This document shows, piece by piece, positions 24,228-35,417 of a DNA stretch of 64,000 nucleotides (the first letter of the stretch is position 1; every line of letters starts with the position of its first letter). The notes under the pieces were generated by a model. That model saw only the letters and a list, made by a program, of their open reading frames with translations. It ran no database searches and was not told the origin of the DNA. Location of the stretch: positions 1,364,001 to 1,428,000 of the forward strand of contig NC_057383.1 in assembly GCF_016906535.1 (NCBI RefSeq). The letters run 5' to 3'. This DNA comes from Rhizoctonia solani (taxonomy: Eukaryota; Basidiomycota; Agaricomycetes; Cantharellales; Ceratobasidiaceae). The position numbers and the translations under genes were made by a program.

Positions 24228-25233
24228 CCAGTTATTGGGGTGGAGTGGGCGTCGGACCTCCGAGGACGGATGCAGCTGACTATTTTTGGTCGAGCCGTAG
24301 TAGACTGAAATGAAATGGACATAAAGTAAAAGCTCAACCCATATCCGAGAGGAGTACTTGCCTTTGGAGAGAGAGAGAGTATGAAATTCATGTGCGAACT
24401 TGAACCTAATTTGAAAATCAACCAACCGCGGAGGTAAATTAAATGGGCAGAGTTGGCATTCAATCAAAGCGTAACGTCATCCAACCCTCGCAAGTAAACA
24501 CATGGCCGGAGCTCAGGATTGATTATACTGGCCCATTAAGTGTTGAAATGCTACGTACCTGACGTAAGACACTCGATTTCGCCTTGTCTCTCCTATAGAG
24601 CTTGGCTATCCCACTTATTGATATAAGGCTTCCGTATCAATAGGTGGGAGTTGTACGTCATATGCGCCAAATGACGACTATGTGTACAAGGCAAAGGCGC
24701 CGTTTTGGTACGGGATACAATTGTGTTAGCAATCAAGTGCCGTAATTTATATATATATCGAAGGGCGTCCCTGCTTGTGCTTTATTAACATGAGGATCCA
24801 GCTGAACAAAAACAGGAAATGGGGTATCATACTGGTATCATATATAAATGATGAATGGCTCGCTCAGGTGTTATATCGAGGTGCTCGCTTAGCGGCGGTC
24901 AATTGACGGGAATTGCGCTTCCTATTCGAACGAGACCCAGGAGATTGAATTGAACAGGGTGTACAATCAATTGCTAAATAAGGTTATAACGAGTGGTCCC
25001 CACTCCTTCTCAGAACTATAACGCCTCGTTCGGGGGGTCCGCAATGCTACCAAGACTTTCTAGGAGAAGAGTACCGGTGATTGAATCATGGTCGCATGCA
25101 AAATCGAGACTCTACCTATGTCCTGGTCGAGTATAATATGAAGAAAACAGTATCCTTGAGCGTATATAAATAAGGGGTCTCCGACTCACAGTACTCCAAC
25201 CCGCTCTCGACTATCTAACTCATAACTACCACA
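24228..25233. other. intergenic region upstream of inhibitor-like gene
   Basis: One kilobase without a supported gene, ending in the TATA box and 5' leader of the next gene. A GAGAGAGAG microsatellite lies near 24368. Confidence 0.5.
25163..25170 (+). promoter_or_regulatory. TATA box of inhibitor-like gene 1
   Basis: TATATAAA lies 64-71 nt before the start codon at 25234, followed by a short pyrimidine-rich leader. The neighbouring paralogue has TATATAA at the same distance. Confidence 0.6.
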
Positions 25234-25802
25234 ATGTCAACTATTAAAGATGGTGTCTACGCTCTCGAGCTCCCTTTTGAACAGGGATCCATGACTGATA
25301 CTGGCGATGGCCGTTGGATCAGCATTCTCCAGCCAGGCTCTCTTGGCCCGGATGCCCACAAGGTTCGTGCCCCCAACCAGTGTCTTTCTTTTTTGCTCAT
25401 AAACACCCAGGTCAAAGTAGTTTACAACAAAGACAAAGGCGCATACACTCTCCAGTTCGAAAAATCCGAGCTTTATATCACGTTCGAAGGCAAACCCATG
25501 ATCAATAACAAGTTGACTCCTGGTGATAAGCCTCGCTACTTCCAGATTAAGCCTCACCAGTACGAGGAAGACAAGTATATGTATGTATCCGGTATGCCTC
25601 GCCAGAATCTTAGCTTACACGCAGATAGCATCATCGTGGCCGAAGACAAGAAGTTCCACATCGGTCTTGCAATGGAAAGAATTTTCCCTCCATGGGTAAG
25701 GCCTAATTAACTTTTGCATGGATAACTCTCACCAGACTACTGAACCAGGTTGCTATGAACGACTTTCCTGAAAAACAAGCATGGTTGTTCCGCAAGGTCT
25801 AA
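25234..25802 (+). CDS. beta-trefoil protease-inhibitor-like protein (I66 type), copy 1
   Basis: Exons 25234-25362, 25411-25580, 25629-25695 and 25749-25802 give 139 aa. The order GVYAL, then GAYTLQFEKSELYITFEGKP, then GDKPRYFQI and ERIFPPW...QAW matches the small fungal beta-trefoil serine-protease inhibitors of MEROPS family I66, cytosolic proteins thought to protect against proteases of fungivores. There is no signal peptide. The stretch 25581-25628 can be read through in frame, but it starts GTATGT, ends ATAG, and removing it makes the protein align exactly with copy 2, so it is called an intron. Exon lengths 170, 67 and 54 are the same in both copies. Family assignment rests on the pattern; inhibition is not shown by sequence. 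Confidence 0.7.
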
Positions 25803-26648
25803 ATGTATCTCTCTTGTATGAATAGGTTGTCCAATTTCAACCCGTGAATCTATACTTGTTCTTGCACCGATCGTGGATGAGGCATCTATCATTAGTTGAA
25901 ACCGTTGAAAGGTACCCTGAGTCCAATAATCACCCGTGCGCACGCCGATATTGTTCACTTGGAAACATATAAGTACGGGTCTGAATCCCAAGCCACTCTA
26001 GAAAAAACCTGTGTTCTATCGGACTAATTGAGTCACCCGCCCATATGATGAAAAAGCCAATGGCTGGATGTGTTCTTTGGCTGCGAATTAAAACAATATG
26101 TGACAAATCGATTGAAGGTTGGCAATCATCTTATTATGCTCTCATGATCGTTTCTATGAGCGATGATGGATTATACGTTACGATGACGAAATAACGTGTG
26201 AGGCGACGTATACGTATTCAGCAGATTATTCTAGAGCATATCTTTTCAGCGAGTTTGACTGAAAACTCCCCAGATGAGCCCAAACAAAGTTCGTGGATTT
26301 TCGATCGCCGATATTGATTGAACTCAGACTTAAATTGAACGATGAGATGGGGCTGTCATGAATAATCGGAGGCAAGCTACTTGGAATTCTGCATCAGGTC
26401 ACCCCTTTGGCACGTGTCAGTCGGTTGCAACCAGGCTTCCCGTTTAGGCACAAATTGGGGCGTGCGCTCCCGATGGGCTGCCTAACTAGTCATTGCTGGT
26501 AGCTATCTACTTTTTTTGGCACTTATTGTGCCTCATTCGAAGGAACTCTAACGCCACTGACGCTGCTGGCGGGGAACTACAGTCCGACCATCGAGAAAAA
26601 CGCATACAATCTTGACCCGAAGCATGGCTGCCAGCCATCGTGCAGCCC

Positions 26649-26655
26649 TATATAA
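26649..26655 (+). promoter_or_regulatory. TATA box of inhibitor-like gene 2
   Basis: TATATAA 62-68 nt before the start codon at 26717, at nearly the same spacing as in copy 1. Confidence 0.55.
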
Positions 26656-26716
26656 CGTACCAGACCTCTTCCCGCTCTCTCATTACCGAACATCTCCTTG
26701 ACGATTATATATTACA

Positions 26717-27305
26717 ATGTCGACTATTAAAGACGGTGTCTACCTATTTGCCCTCCCAAACTCATCCGGATCTTGTATTTCCGACCCTGGTGAAGGTCGC
26801 TATCTTCCTCTTCTCCCACCCGGAGCTATAGACGAGGATGCACACAAGGTCTGTGGTTTAGATCGACTCATCTTGACCTTACACTTATATTGTTTTTAGA
26901 TTGTGGTCAAGTGGAACGAAGAAAGGGGTGGATACTCCCTTCAGTTTAAGAAATCTGGCAAATATCTTGCTTTCGAGGGACCCCCAGGCATCAACAATAA
27001 ACTGTTGGACGGGGACAAGCCCCGCTATTTCAAGATCACCGAACATGTCTATGATTCGGAGAAATATGCGTACGGCGGTTGAACACACGTTATCTCATGA
27101 CTCTATGCTAACCTGGATTTCGCACAGTATCACCGTGTCTGAAGACACAAAATATCATATCGGGCTTGCAATGGAAAGGATTTTCCCTCCTTGGGTAAGT
27201 TACACTTATTTTCGATGGCCCAAGAGCTTCATTTTAAGGACCCCTCGATAGGTCGCAATGTCTAGTTTCCCTGAGGTACAGGCATGGGATATCAAGAAAG
27301 TTTGA
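26717..27305 (+). CDS. beta-trefoil protease-inhibitor-like protein (I66 type), copy 2
   Basis: Exons 26717-26848, 26900-27069, 27128-27194 and 27252-27305 give 140 aa. It is a tandem paralogue of the gene at 25234: MSTIKDGVY at the N-terminus, GGYSLQFKKSGKYLAFEGPP, GDKPRYFKI and GLAMERIFPPW are shared, while the first strand and the loops differ. Reading straight through position 27070 gives a stop, but the GTACGG...GCACAG segment (27070-27127) is an intron with a GCTAAC branch-like site. It occupies the same position and phase as the third-exon border in copy 1. Cytosolic, probably the same role with altered specificity because the surface loops have diverged. Confidence 0.7.
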
Positions 27306-28049
27306 GAGTTTAGGCAGTGTATGGCACGTTGATGTAAACGAGTTCAATGAATAAGGAAATCTATTGTTATCTTGCTCAAGGAAGCACCCGCGCATTTGGA
27401 CAAAATTAATATCAACTGCGGTATATCGATGGCTGCTGCTGAAGTATCAGGTACCCATGCAAGCTATGACTCACTGTACGTTGAAGGAGAGACTATTATC
27501 GTCCCCCCCCCTTCCGACTCTGATAGACTCTTGCGAAGTCATAGAGAAGTCCCAGCACTGTCAGATTTTTGGTAAATTTATGTATCTATTTACAGCATGA
27601 AGCTCCGCGGACCGTACAAGCATTCTGAGCCCAGAGATCGACTATACTTCATTGGTTTGGGTCTCAGGCATGGAAGCATTGGTGACTGGTAGCTATAGAC
27701 GTTGCTTTGATTTCGGCCGCTGGAGCACAACTTGGGAATAGAACATATCAACGAGCTACCAATCGAATTGTCATAGTTACAATACATGCGAATTTTCTTT
27801 CTAAACGGAGACGTACGAGACCGATCAATCAAAATCTGGTCATATTATTTCAATTTCGACTCGCTTTGGCTGATCAATCTTCCACAACCCGGCACAGCGC
27901 TGTGATCTATTGCCGGTAGGTGCCCATTTCAAATAGAATTTGAGACCAAGGATGACGATTTTGCGCTTGCAGATATATAAAAGGGGCAAAAATGGGCACG
28001 CCACTGTCATCACTTTCACTCGCTGTACTCTAACATAGCACTTTCAAAC
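27306..28049. other. intergenic region, nothing recognised
   Basis: About 740 bases with short ORFs only. Its last part is the promoter of the MDR reductase gene. Confidence 0.5.
27974..27981 (+). promoter_or_regulatory. TATA box of MDR reductase gene
   Basis: TATATAAA lies 69-76 nt before the start codon at 28050, in an otherwise AT-poor stretch. Confidence 0.55.
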
Positions 28050-29366
28050 ATGGCACCCACCCAGAACGCCCGATTGATCTTTAACAAGGTTCCCAAGGAC
28101 TTTCCTGTCCCTGGTGAGACCACCGTCTACGAGACGTCCGAGACGATTGATCTCGACAATGTCCCATTGAACGGTGGTATCCTTACCAAAACCCTCTACC
28201 TCTCCATCGATCCTTACTTCCGTGGTCGTATGAGAGACGAGAGCAAGAAATCGTATTCGAGCGCTTTCTCTCTCGGGAAACCGTGAGTGCATTCATCGAC
28301 GTTGTGGGAATGGAGAATTGATACCTGGCTCGCGTAGAATTCTTGGCTTTAGTGTCTCTCGTGTGTTACGATCCGAGAGGTCTGACATTAAGCAGGGAGA
28401 CCATGTTTATGTGACCGAGACCCGTAAGTTATTCATAGCACCGAGTAATATCATACGCTTATTCTTGGTTTTACAGCTTTCCAAGAGTACAATGTTCTCT
28501 CTGCTAAACACCCTGTTATGGTTATTGAGAACAAGGAAAACCTACCGTGGTCTCTGTACGTTGGTATCTTGGGGATGCCAGGTGAGTGTATTACAAATGT
28601 CTTTTGTAAAAGTAAATACTTAATTTTGTCCTATAGGTAAAACCGCCTACTATGCTCTTGACGTGATCGGAAAGCCCCAAAAGGGTGAGACTATCTACGT
28701 TTCTACCGGTGCTGGGCCAGTCGGAGCGTGAGTCAAGATCACTTAACTTTCTAACCGCCTTTCGCTCATACTCATCTGTACCTTTAGTACCGTGTCTCAA
28801 ATATGCAAGGCCGCCGGACTCAAAGTCATCGCCTCCGCTGGCTCTGATGACAAGGTGGAATTCTTAAAGAGCATCGGTGTCGATATCGCATTCAACTACA
28901 AGAAAGACAAGATTTCCGATGTACTCACAAAGGAAGGCCCGATTAATATTTACTGGGACAATGTTGGAGGTGAGAGCCTCGATGCTGCGCTCGAAGCATG
29001 CAAGGAGCATGCTCGCATCATTTGCTGTGGCGCTATCTCGGCGTACAACAACGTCCCTACCCCTATCAAGGTAAGGTTTTATTAAAAGCTTTGAATCGTA
29101 CTGGGCTAATGGTCAATTTCCACTAGAACTGGATGTACTTCCTGGCCAAGAGGCTCACCGTTCGCGGGTTCGTTGTTAGCGAGCTCGAAGCCGAAGTTGG
29201 CAACCCCAAAATCTTCTACGAGAAGATGGTGCCGCTTGTGGCGAATGGCCAAATCAAGTGGAACGAACACGTATTCGAGGGGCTAGACAAGGCTGGCGAT
29301 GCGATTTTGGCCGTTCAGAAGGGAGACAACACTGCCAAAACCGTCGTCAAAGTTGCCGATGCATAA
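28050..29366 (+). CDS. NADP-dependent MDR oxidoreductase (alkenal/PTGR1-like)
   Basis: Six exons (28050-28282, 28338-28423, 28477-28581, 28637-28727, 28788-29070, 29127-29366) join in frame to 345 aa, the usual size for zinc-less medium-chain reductases. Visible signatures: LYLSIDPYFRGRM near residue 55, the substrate-side block LGMPGKTAYYALDVIG, the nucleotide-binding turn VSTGAGPVGATVSQICKAAG with GSDDKVEFLK behind it, and IYWDNVGGESLDAAL. No zinc-ligand cysteine cluster is seen. Role: NADPH-dependent reduction of activated double bonds such as 2-alkenals, a detoxification activity of the leukotriene-B4 dehydrogenase/prostaglandin reductase group. Intact. A decayed relative lies at 44873-45076 on the other strand. 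Confidence 0.88.
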
Positions 29367-29957
29367 ATGAAATGGAAATCAAATTTGTACTTATATATAC
29401 AAGATAAATTTTATTAAATAAGTAGAAACATGGATCTTGTATGTATTTTTACGGAAGAGCAAAGTTTGCAACGACGGTGGTGAATATAACAATACGTCAA
29501 GTTACTTATTCACCTCGACTCGTTGTATTACCAGCCCCGATTTCAAGACCTCCCAGTGATTAGTACTGAGCCTACGAGAGAGGATTGTTAGTTATGAAAA
29601 AAAAAACTGAATAATTGGATGAAAGAGACGAAAAGTCAGAATAAACGATGATCTCATAGGTTTTTGGGGCGTTACTCCCTCCTCGACGAGCTGAGTTTAT
29701 TAAATTTCCTCATGCGAATGGGGAACTAGAAGTAGAGGTGCTTAGAGCTTACCGATTAAGGACATCATAGACACACTCATGAAGCGCTCTGGGTTCTGGT
29801 TGAGGCTATTCCCAGCCTTGAAAAGTTTGACACTAAGCGCTGGGCGTTTCCCCCTCCGTGGCTTTGGTGAGACTTGGTAGTACCATCCCGGAAGCAAAGG
29901 TTGTGTATCAACAATTGATTGGTCTCCGTACGACGTTCGACTCTTCAAGACAACGCA
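29367..29957. other. intergenic region and RPL4 promoter
   Basis: About 590 bases. A minus-strand frame overlaps it and the first RPL4 exon but lacks an ATG start and family features, so I treat the segment as 3' UTR of the reductase plus the RPL4 upstream region. Confidence 0.5.
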
Positions 29958-31365
29958 ATGGCCTCCCGCCCAACCGTTAGCGTTCGCGCCGCCACTGGCG
30001 GTGAGTAAACATACTAGAAGGGTAAAGATCACGATGACTAAAATTGCGAATTTTAGAGGCGTCTTCTTCCCTCACTCTCCCTGCCGTGCTTACGGCTCCC
30101 ATCCGTTTGGATGTAGTCCAACAAGTTCACAGTGAGTCAGACTTGGTCGCTTGTGATAATGATGTAGCTAATTACTTGCATTTTAGAGAGCATCGCCAAA
30201 AACAAGCGCCAGGCTTACTCCGTCGCTGAAAACGCTGGCCACCAAACTTCTGCCGAGTCCTGGGGTACCGGTCGTGCCGTTGCCCGTATCCCCCGTGTTG
30301 GTGGTGGAGGAACTCATCGCTCTGGCCAGGTCAGTATCAGTAAATGAGTGATTATATGCTAGCTCTGATTTTTATGAATTTTGTAACTTTTAAATTAGGC
30401 CGCTTTCGGTAACATGTGCCGTGGAGGTCGCATGTTTGCTCCTACCAAGACCTGGCGCAAGTGGCACGTCAAGGTCAACCAAAACCAACGCCGTTTCGCA
30501 GTTGTTTCCGCCCTCGCTGCCTCGGCTCTTCCTTCCCTTGTTCTTGCCCGTGGTCACCGCATTGAGGGCATCGAGGAAGTTCCCCTTGTCGTTTCTTCTG
30601 GCGTCGAGGAGTACACCAAGACTAAGGAGGCTGTGACCCTCCTGAAGGCTCTCAACGCCTACTCCGATGTCACCAAGGTCTCCAACTCTCGTAAACTCCG
30701 TGCCGGTAAGGGCAAACTCCGCAACCGCCGTCACCGCCAGCGCCGTGGTCCTCTTATCGTCTACAACGAGGACAAGGGCATCGTTCGTGCCTTCAGGAAC
30801 TTGCCTGGTGTTGAGGTCGCCAACGTCCGCCGCTTGAACTTGCTCCAGCTTGCTCCTGGCGGTCACCTTGGCCGTTTCGTTATCTGGACTGAGGGTGCTT
30901 TCAACCTCCTTGATGAGGTCTTTGGTACCTTTGACAAGGCCTCTGTCTACAAGAAGGACTACTAGTGAGTTTATGCTCGCCTTACGATATTTGCAGTTAT
31001 TTACTGACGTTATTTTAGCCTCCCTACTGCCAAGATTACCAACCCCGATGTCACTCGCATCATCAACTCTGATGAAGTTCAGTCCGTCGTTCGTCCTTCG
31101 CAGGGCAAGAAGCAGCGCCGCCCATGGACTCAGCACAAGAATCCCCTCGTCAACAAGGGTGTACTCTTCAAGCTCAACCCCTACGCCAAGAAGCTTCGTC
31201 GCCAGGAGCTCCGTAAGTTCCTGAAATATTATATTAATTATTCTCGTTCTGATCCTTACACGCCTATTAGTCAAGCAAAACAAGAAGAAGGATGGCTCAG
31301 TCAAGGGCAAGAAGGCTACCAAGGCTGCCGGCGAGATCTTCCTTACCACTCTCCTTGCTCCTTAA
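29958..31365 (+). CDS. RPL4: 60S ribosomal protein L4 (uL4)
   Basis: Six exons (29958-30000, 30057-30131, 30187-30329, 30399-30964, 31019-31212, 31271-31365) join in frame to 371 aa. It is a structural protein of the large cytosolic ribosomal subunit. Diagnostic blocks: the N-terminus [34 protein letters not shown] (the loop that lines the exit tunnel), [14 protein letters not shown], and the lysine-rich tail [19 protein letters not shown]. Codon use is strongly biased to C/G in the third position (CTC, GTC, AAG), as expected for a highly expressed gene. The tiny first exon, only 14 codons, follows the intron-rich start common to basidiomycete ribosomal genes. The 319-codon minus-strand ORF opposite exon 4 is a shadow. 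Confidence 0.96.
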
Positions 31366-31866
31366 ACGACAAGTTTGATTTGATTTGCTGTATGTCGTTG
31401 GATTTCAGTGAAGTATGGTCGATGTATGCTCTATGGGGATGTTTATCCAGTGCTATGCCATGTCCTTTTGATTTGATGGGCTTGTGAAAGCATTGTTAGA
31501 GTGAAAATTGAGTAAAGATAGTCAAATTGTCTAAGCAATGAGCTACGTGCAAGCATGCTCAGCTTCCTAACAAGGTCAGTGGCTCGAGAGATTGGAAGAA
31601 GACGCGCGTTAAAATAACGGCATGAGACAACTTGCAAACTTTATTTATTATAGTTGATATGCATACCTGACCTGTCCGCATTACTATTCATAACATGGTT
31701 CCTTTTTGCTGAACTAAGGGCATAACGAGAACATTTTTAATCACCAACTATTTTGAGTATTCGAGACAACACACAAGCATCGTATTGTCAAGCTGATCTA
31801 AAACAGGAGTAGAAACGGTATGCCTAAACCCAGCCATTTATTTAACCATTAATCATAATTGACTGC
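31366..31866. other. intergenic region between convergent genes
   Basis: About 500 bases between the stop codons of RPL4 (+) and the thaumatin-like gene (-). AT-rich, with no gene seen; it should hold both 3' UTRs. Confidence 0.5.
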
Positions 31867-32857
31867 TCAAGGACAGAAGGTAAGGGTGTCTAAGTTCAGG
31901 CAACGTCAGCTAATGTTATCCTATCGAACCAAAACCAGAAACTCACAATCTGCCTTCTTAGATGTCGGGCAAGTCCAGAGAGCAGTCTTACTCGACTCGT
32001 CATAAGCATAGACGTACGAGCGCGGGCAGGCGTTCTTGAAGTATGAGTAGTACTGAACACCACTAGGAGGGCAAGTCTGAGGTGTGCTGTACTGTCCAGA
32101 GCAGCAGTTCTCGAGTTGGCCTGGTTACCGTCGAGATTTGCAGCGCAAGCGGACTAAAGTCGGAAACCATTAGTCAGAGTAGCGCATATATCATGATAAG
32201 CTTACCTTGCAGCCAACAGGGAAGCCAGAGCCATCGAAAGGTCCCTTCAGAGGAGCAGGGCAGTTCGGGCCAAGGTCAACAGCGCACTCGGCGACCGGGC
32301 AGCCAGCGCTGTTCGAGATACGCATGGGCAGGTTGTATCCGTCAACGAGCGATACTGTTTAGAGTTATTCATGCGATCACTGATATGTTATGAAGCTCGC
32401 TTCAAATGCTTACCATCGTACCAGTCCTGGCCGTCGCCAGCGCTGAGAGTCCACTCGGCAACACTTGCTGGAGGTACACCAGTACCAGTGCGAGAGTCAC
32501 ACCTCAGTCCACCGTTGCAGCCACCGCTGAGACACGAGTTGGGGCCAGGGTTGGAAGAGAAGTTGCAGTTGCGGCGACCCCAGATACGACCCGCCTTCCA
32601 GTTGTCAGGCACGTTGAAAGTGCGCTTGCTCCAGGCCGGGGCCTCCCAACCAGTCTCGATGCCAGGGACGGCAGATCCGACATTAAGGTCAGTCTAAATG
32701 CAGATAAATCAACATTTTTCTTTTCCTAGAGCGATTGGATGAGACTCACAAAAACAGCGGGCCAGATGGTGAAGGGACAAGCGTTGTAAACGGTAAAGGT
32801 ACGGCCGAGGGCAGAGCCTGCGAGAGCAAGAGCAGAGGCAGCGATAGTGAATTTCAT
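31867..32857 (-). CDS. secreted thaumatin-like protein
   Basis: Five exons (32857-32750, 32693-32414, 32354-32206, 32151-31947, 31889-31867) join in frame to 254 aa. The signal peptide MKFTIAASALALAGSALG is followed at once by RTFTVYNACPFTIWPAVF, the thaumatin-family start. Further family marks are CDSRTGTGVPPASVAEWTL, DWYDVSLVDGYNLP, CAVDLGPNCP and a C-terminal TYTVTFCP-like end (DYTLTFCP). Many cysteines, in the spacing of the eight conserved disulphides, are visible. Role: extracellular, small-barrel protein; fungal members can bind or cleave beta-1,3-glucan and are tied to wall remodelling. The last exon encodes only the final seven residues and is missed by a simple ORF reading. Confidence 0.9.
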
Positions 32858-33873
32858 TGTGAGTTCTGTCGAGTTAAAGTCGAAAGAATTTGTAGAGAAG
32901 ATGAGTGGTGACGCTTACTGCCACCACTTGACAACTTTTATACCGCCCATCGACCATACTCGGACTCAGCCCATTCATCTCTGATACGATGCCAAGAGCG
33001 TCGTTTCGTTTAGCGATGCAATTGTTTGTGGTCAGCATATGGCTCAAGATCTATTCAATCGTCAAACTGGCTCTTGGGCTAAGACAAAAACAGTACTGCC
33101 TTCATGCCCGCAAGGTACACGTGATCGCGGTTGAGAACTAAGCGCTTAGGCGAGGGCGCCGGAGCTCGGTTTGGATCGGTTAGATGTGTTCTGCCGGGCA
33201 AGTGCGTCGGCCAACTCGGAGGTTGGCACATGCATCTCAGTATCACAAGGCCACAAATTCCAACCTGAACTCGGTGATAATACATGAGACTACTAGGTGC
33301 ACCTAGATATGCTTGGCATTTTTTAGAACCATATTTTCGTGTTCATCACCATGTGCATCCAGTCAATCCATTGTACTTCTTCTCGTCAAACCATCCTGAT
33401 AATATCGAACTGTTTAACTTGACTATGGTATAATACCACGTGGGTGCTTACGTTGAATCTTGTTCATCTATTGGTCTAGTGCTATTCGTTGAGTGGCAAA
33501 ATCCTGGAGAACACTTCGTAGGCTCTGCCATCTCGAAGAAGGTGCAGTTATTCTAAAACAGAAAGAGCGCAATTTTTGTAGCTTAGGCACTCTCGAACTG
33601 ACACGAACTAATCAATAACGGCTCCCCTAATCCTAAAAGGGCGGAACGCAGCGGAGTAGGCAGAGAGATGTTGCCCAGATCCATACAAATTTTCGTGATT
33701 CGTTGTCGTATTTAATGCTCAATAATTCAATTGTCTATGTAGCTGTTGGATCCCCTGCTAAATCGAGATATGAAAATGTTATTGCAACTGGAGACCCACC
33801 TGGCTGAAACCAGGTGAGTGCCATATTTACAACTAAAGACCAATTGCCCAAGTAGACCGTGACATCAACTAGC
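32858..33873. other. intergenic region, promoter of thaumatin-like gene
   Basis: About 1 kb. The right end runs into the 3' UTR of the GH5 gene, which is on the same strand. No other coding evidence. Confidence 0.5.
32936..32942 (-). promoter_or_regulatory. TATA box of thaumatin-like gene
   Basis: On the minus strand TATAAAA lies about 80 nt before the start codon at 32857. Confidence 0.5.
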
Positions 33874-35417
33874 TTAAAGGAAAGGAAGGAGAGCCTCAGG
33901 GAGAATCCTGGGGATAGCCGCACCGTTGGGGGGTTCGATGGACTGGAAGTAACTTTTAACCATATCAGCATCAAGCACATTCACATCGTAATTGAAGGAG
34001 ATACTTACGTGCCCCACCAAGGACCAGCAGCCCACCAGAGAGCGCCAATCCAGACACCGGATTCTTGCATGGCGCACAGACCTCCCTTGATAGCAGCAAT
34101 GCAGGCATCGTTCGATCCGCCTCCGAACTCGCCAAGGAATCCCTTGAGGTTGTTGGCCTTGAGCCAGGAAGTGGCAGTAGCAATACGCTCGGCCATAATG
34201 GTAGAGGAGACGCAAGTGGCCGACGTTCCAGAGCTGTCTGAATCGAGGTACTGGTGCATCTCAATGGCAAAGTTGTTGTTAGGATCCTTCAAGCTCTTGA
34301 ATGCGTCGGCGTTGCCGGAGGAGGCCCAAGCTAAGTATCGAAGGATGAGACTGATGCTCCATAGTAGACCAAATGCACTCACACCAAGCACCACTCCAAG
34401 CAGTTCCTTCAACGAGAATAAGCTGAGAGGTAGCACCCGAAGAACGAATGCCGTTGATAGCTGCTTGGTTGAAGGTAGAGACAACGGAAGCGTCGATGCC
34501 CTGTAGCATATGGTTAGTGTGACTGAATGCATAGGGCCAACAAATACACCCACCCAAGGCTCGTTGTTGACGTCGAAGATGACTTTCGAGTTACCCTTGA
34601 ATTCGTTGGCAAGGTTTTTCCACCAGGCTTGGAAGTCAGAAGTGGATGACATAATGTTCTTGTTGTAGCGCAAGTAGCTGTTTTTATGGGTTAACAACGC
34701 GATTCCAGATCACTTGACATAACTCACTTGTGAGGATCAAGTACAGCAAAAGCACCCTTTCCGGTGATGTAGTTTACTGTAGTTTTAAGATCGCCAAGGT
34801 AGGTTTGGTCGAATGGACCGGTGAGGCCAGTAGAAGGAGGAGAGATACGCTCCATAGTGAAGGCAACACGGAAGGTGTTCATCCCCTTTCCGACAAAGTA
34901 CTATGAGACAACATTTAGTAAAAGCGACTTTTCATGAGTCCAAAGTTTCTCACGTCGATGGAGCTTGTAGCAGGCCAAGTGTAGTCAGTGCCCTTGATAC
35001 CTGGCCACTTGCCGTCACCGAACTCGGCGACGGACTGGTTGACACCAAAGTATTTGAACTTGGTACGATTGCTGCTGCATACACCAGGGCTCGTAGTAGG
35101 TGTAGGGTTAGAGCCTGTGGTAGTCGGAGAGCCACCCCCGGTACCAGGGAGACTGGACCGACGTTAATTTAAATCAAGTAATTATGAGATACAACTCCGG
35201 ACATACCATTGAGAATACCATTGGTTAGAGACCGTGCAAGTGTAGCCAGAGACACAAGTTGTGCCACCTAATATGCGTTGATGTTGTTGATCAACAACAT
35301 TCTGGCTCAATTCAACATTCACTTACCAGTCCAGCCCTGACCACCACATTGGGCATATGCTGGTTGTTGAGCAGCGACGTAGCCAGCAGCGGCCAAAACA
35401 GTCAGTGTGAACTTCAT
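33874..35417 (-). CDS. secreted GH5 endoglucanase with N-terminal CBM1
   Basis: Eight exons (35417-35327, 35267-35207, 35152-34954, 34900-34728, 34677-34554, 34500-34383, 34330-34009, 33952-33874) join in frame to 388 aa. A signal peptide (MKFTLTVLAAAGYVAAQ) is followed by a fungal cellulose-binding module, YAQCGGQGWTGGTTCVSGYT to YSQC, with the aromatic strip, then a Gly/Ser/Thr/Pro linker (GGGSPTTTGSNPTPTTSPG). The catalytic GH5 domain starts at KFKYFGVNQSVAEF. It contains RVAFTMERISP, the acid/base Glu in FDVNNEPW and the nucleophile Glu in GFLGEFGGG, plus WWAAGPWWG. It cleaves internal beta-1,4-glucosidic bonds of cellulose outside the cell. Intact. Confidence 0.94.

Noticed and set aside
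27070..27127. premature stop in inhibitor-like copy 2
   Set aside because: The stop lies inside a canonical intron; splicing gives the same exon lengths as copy 1.
29742..30032. minus-strand frame overlapping the RPL4 start
   Set aside because: No ATG start and overlaps the first RPL4 exon; a donor-like GTAAGC at its end was not enough to call a gene.
30390..31349. 319-codon minus-strand ORF
   Set aside because: It lies exactly opposite the RPL4 exons; strong codon bias of the ribosomal gene keeps the opposite frame open.
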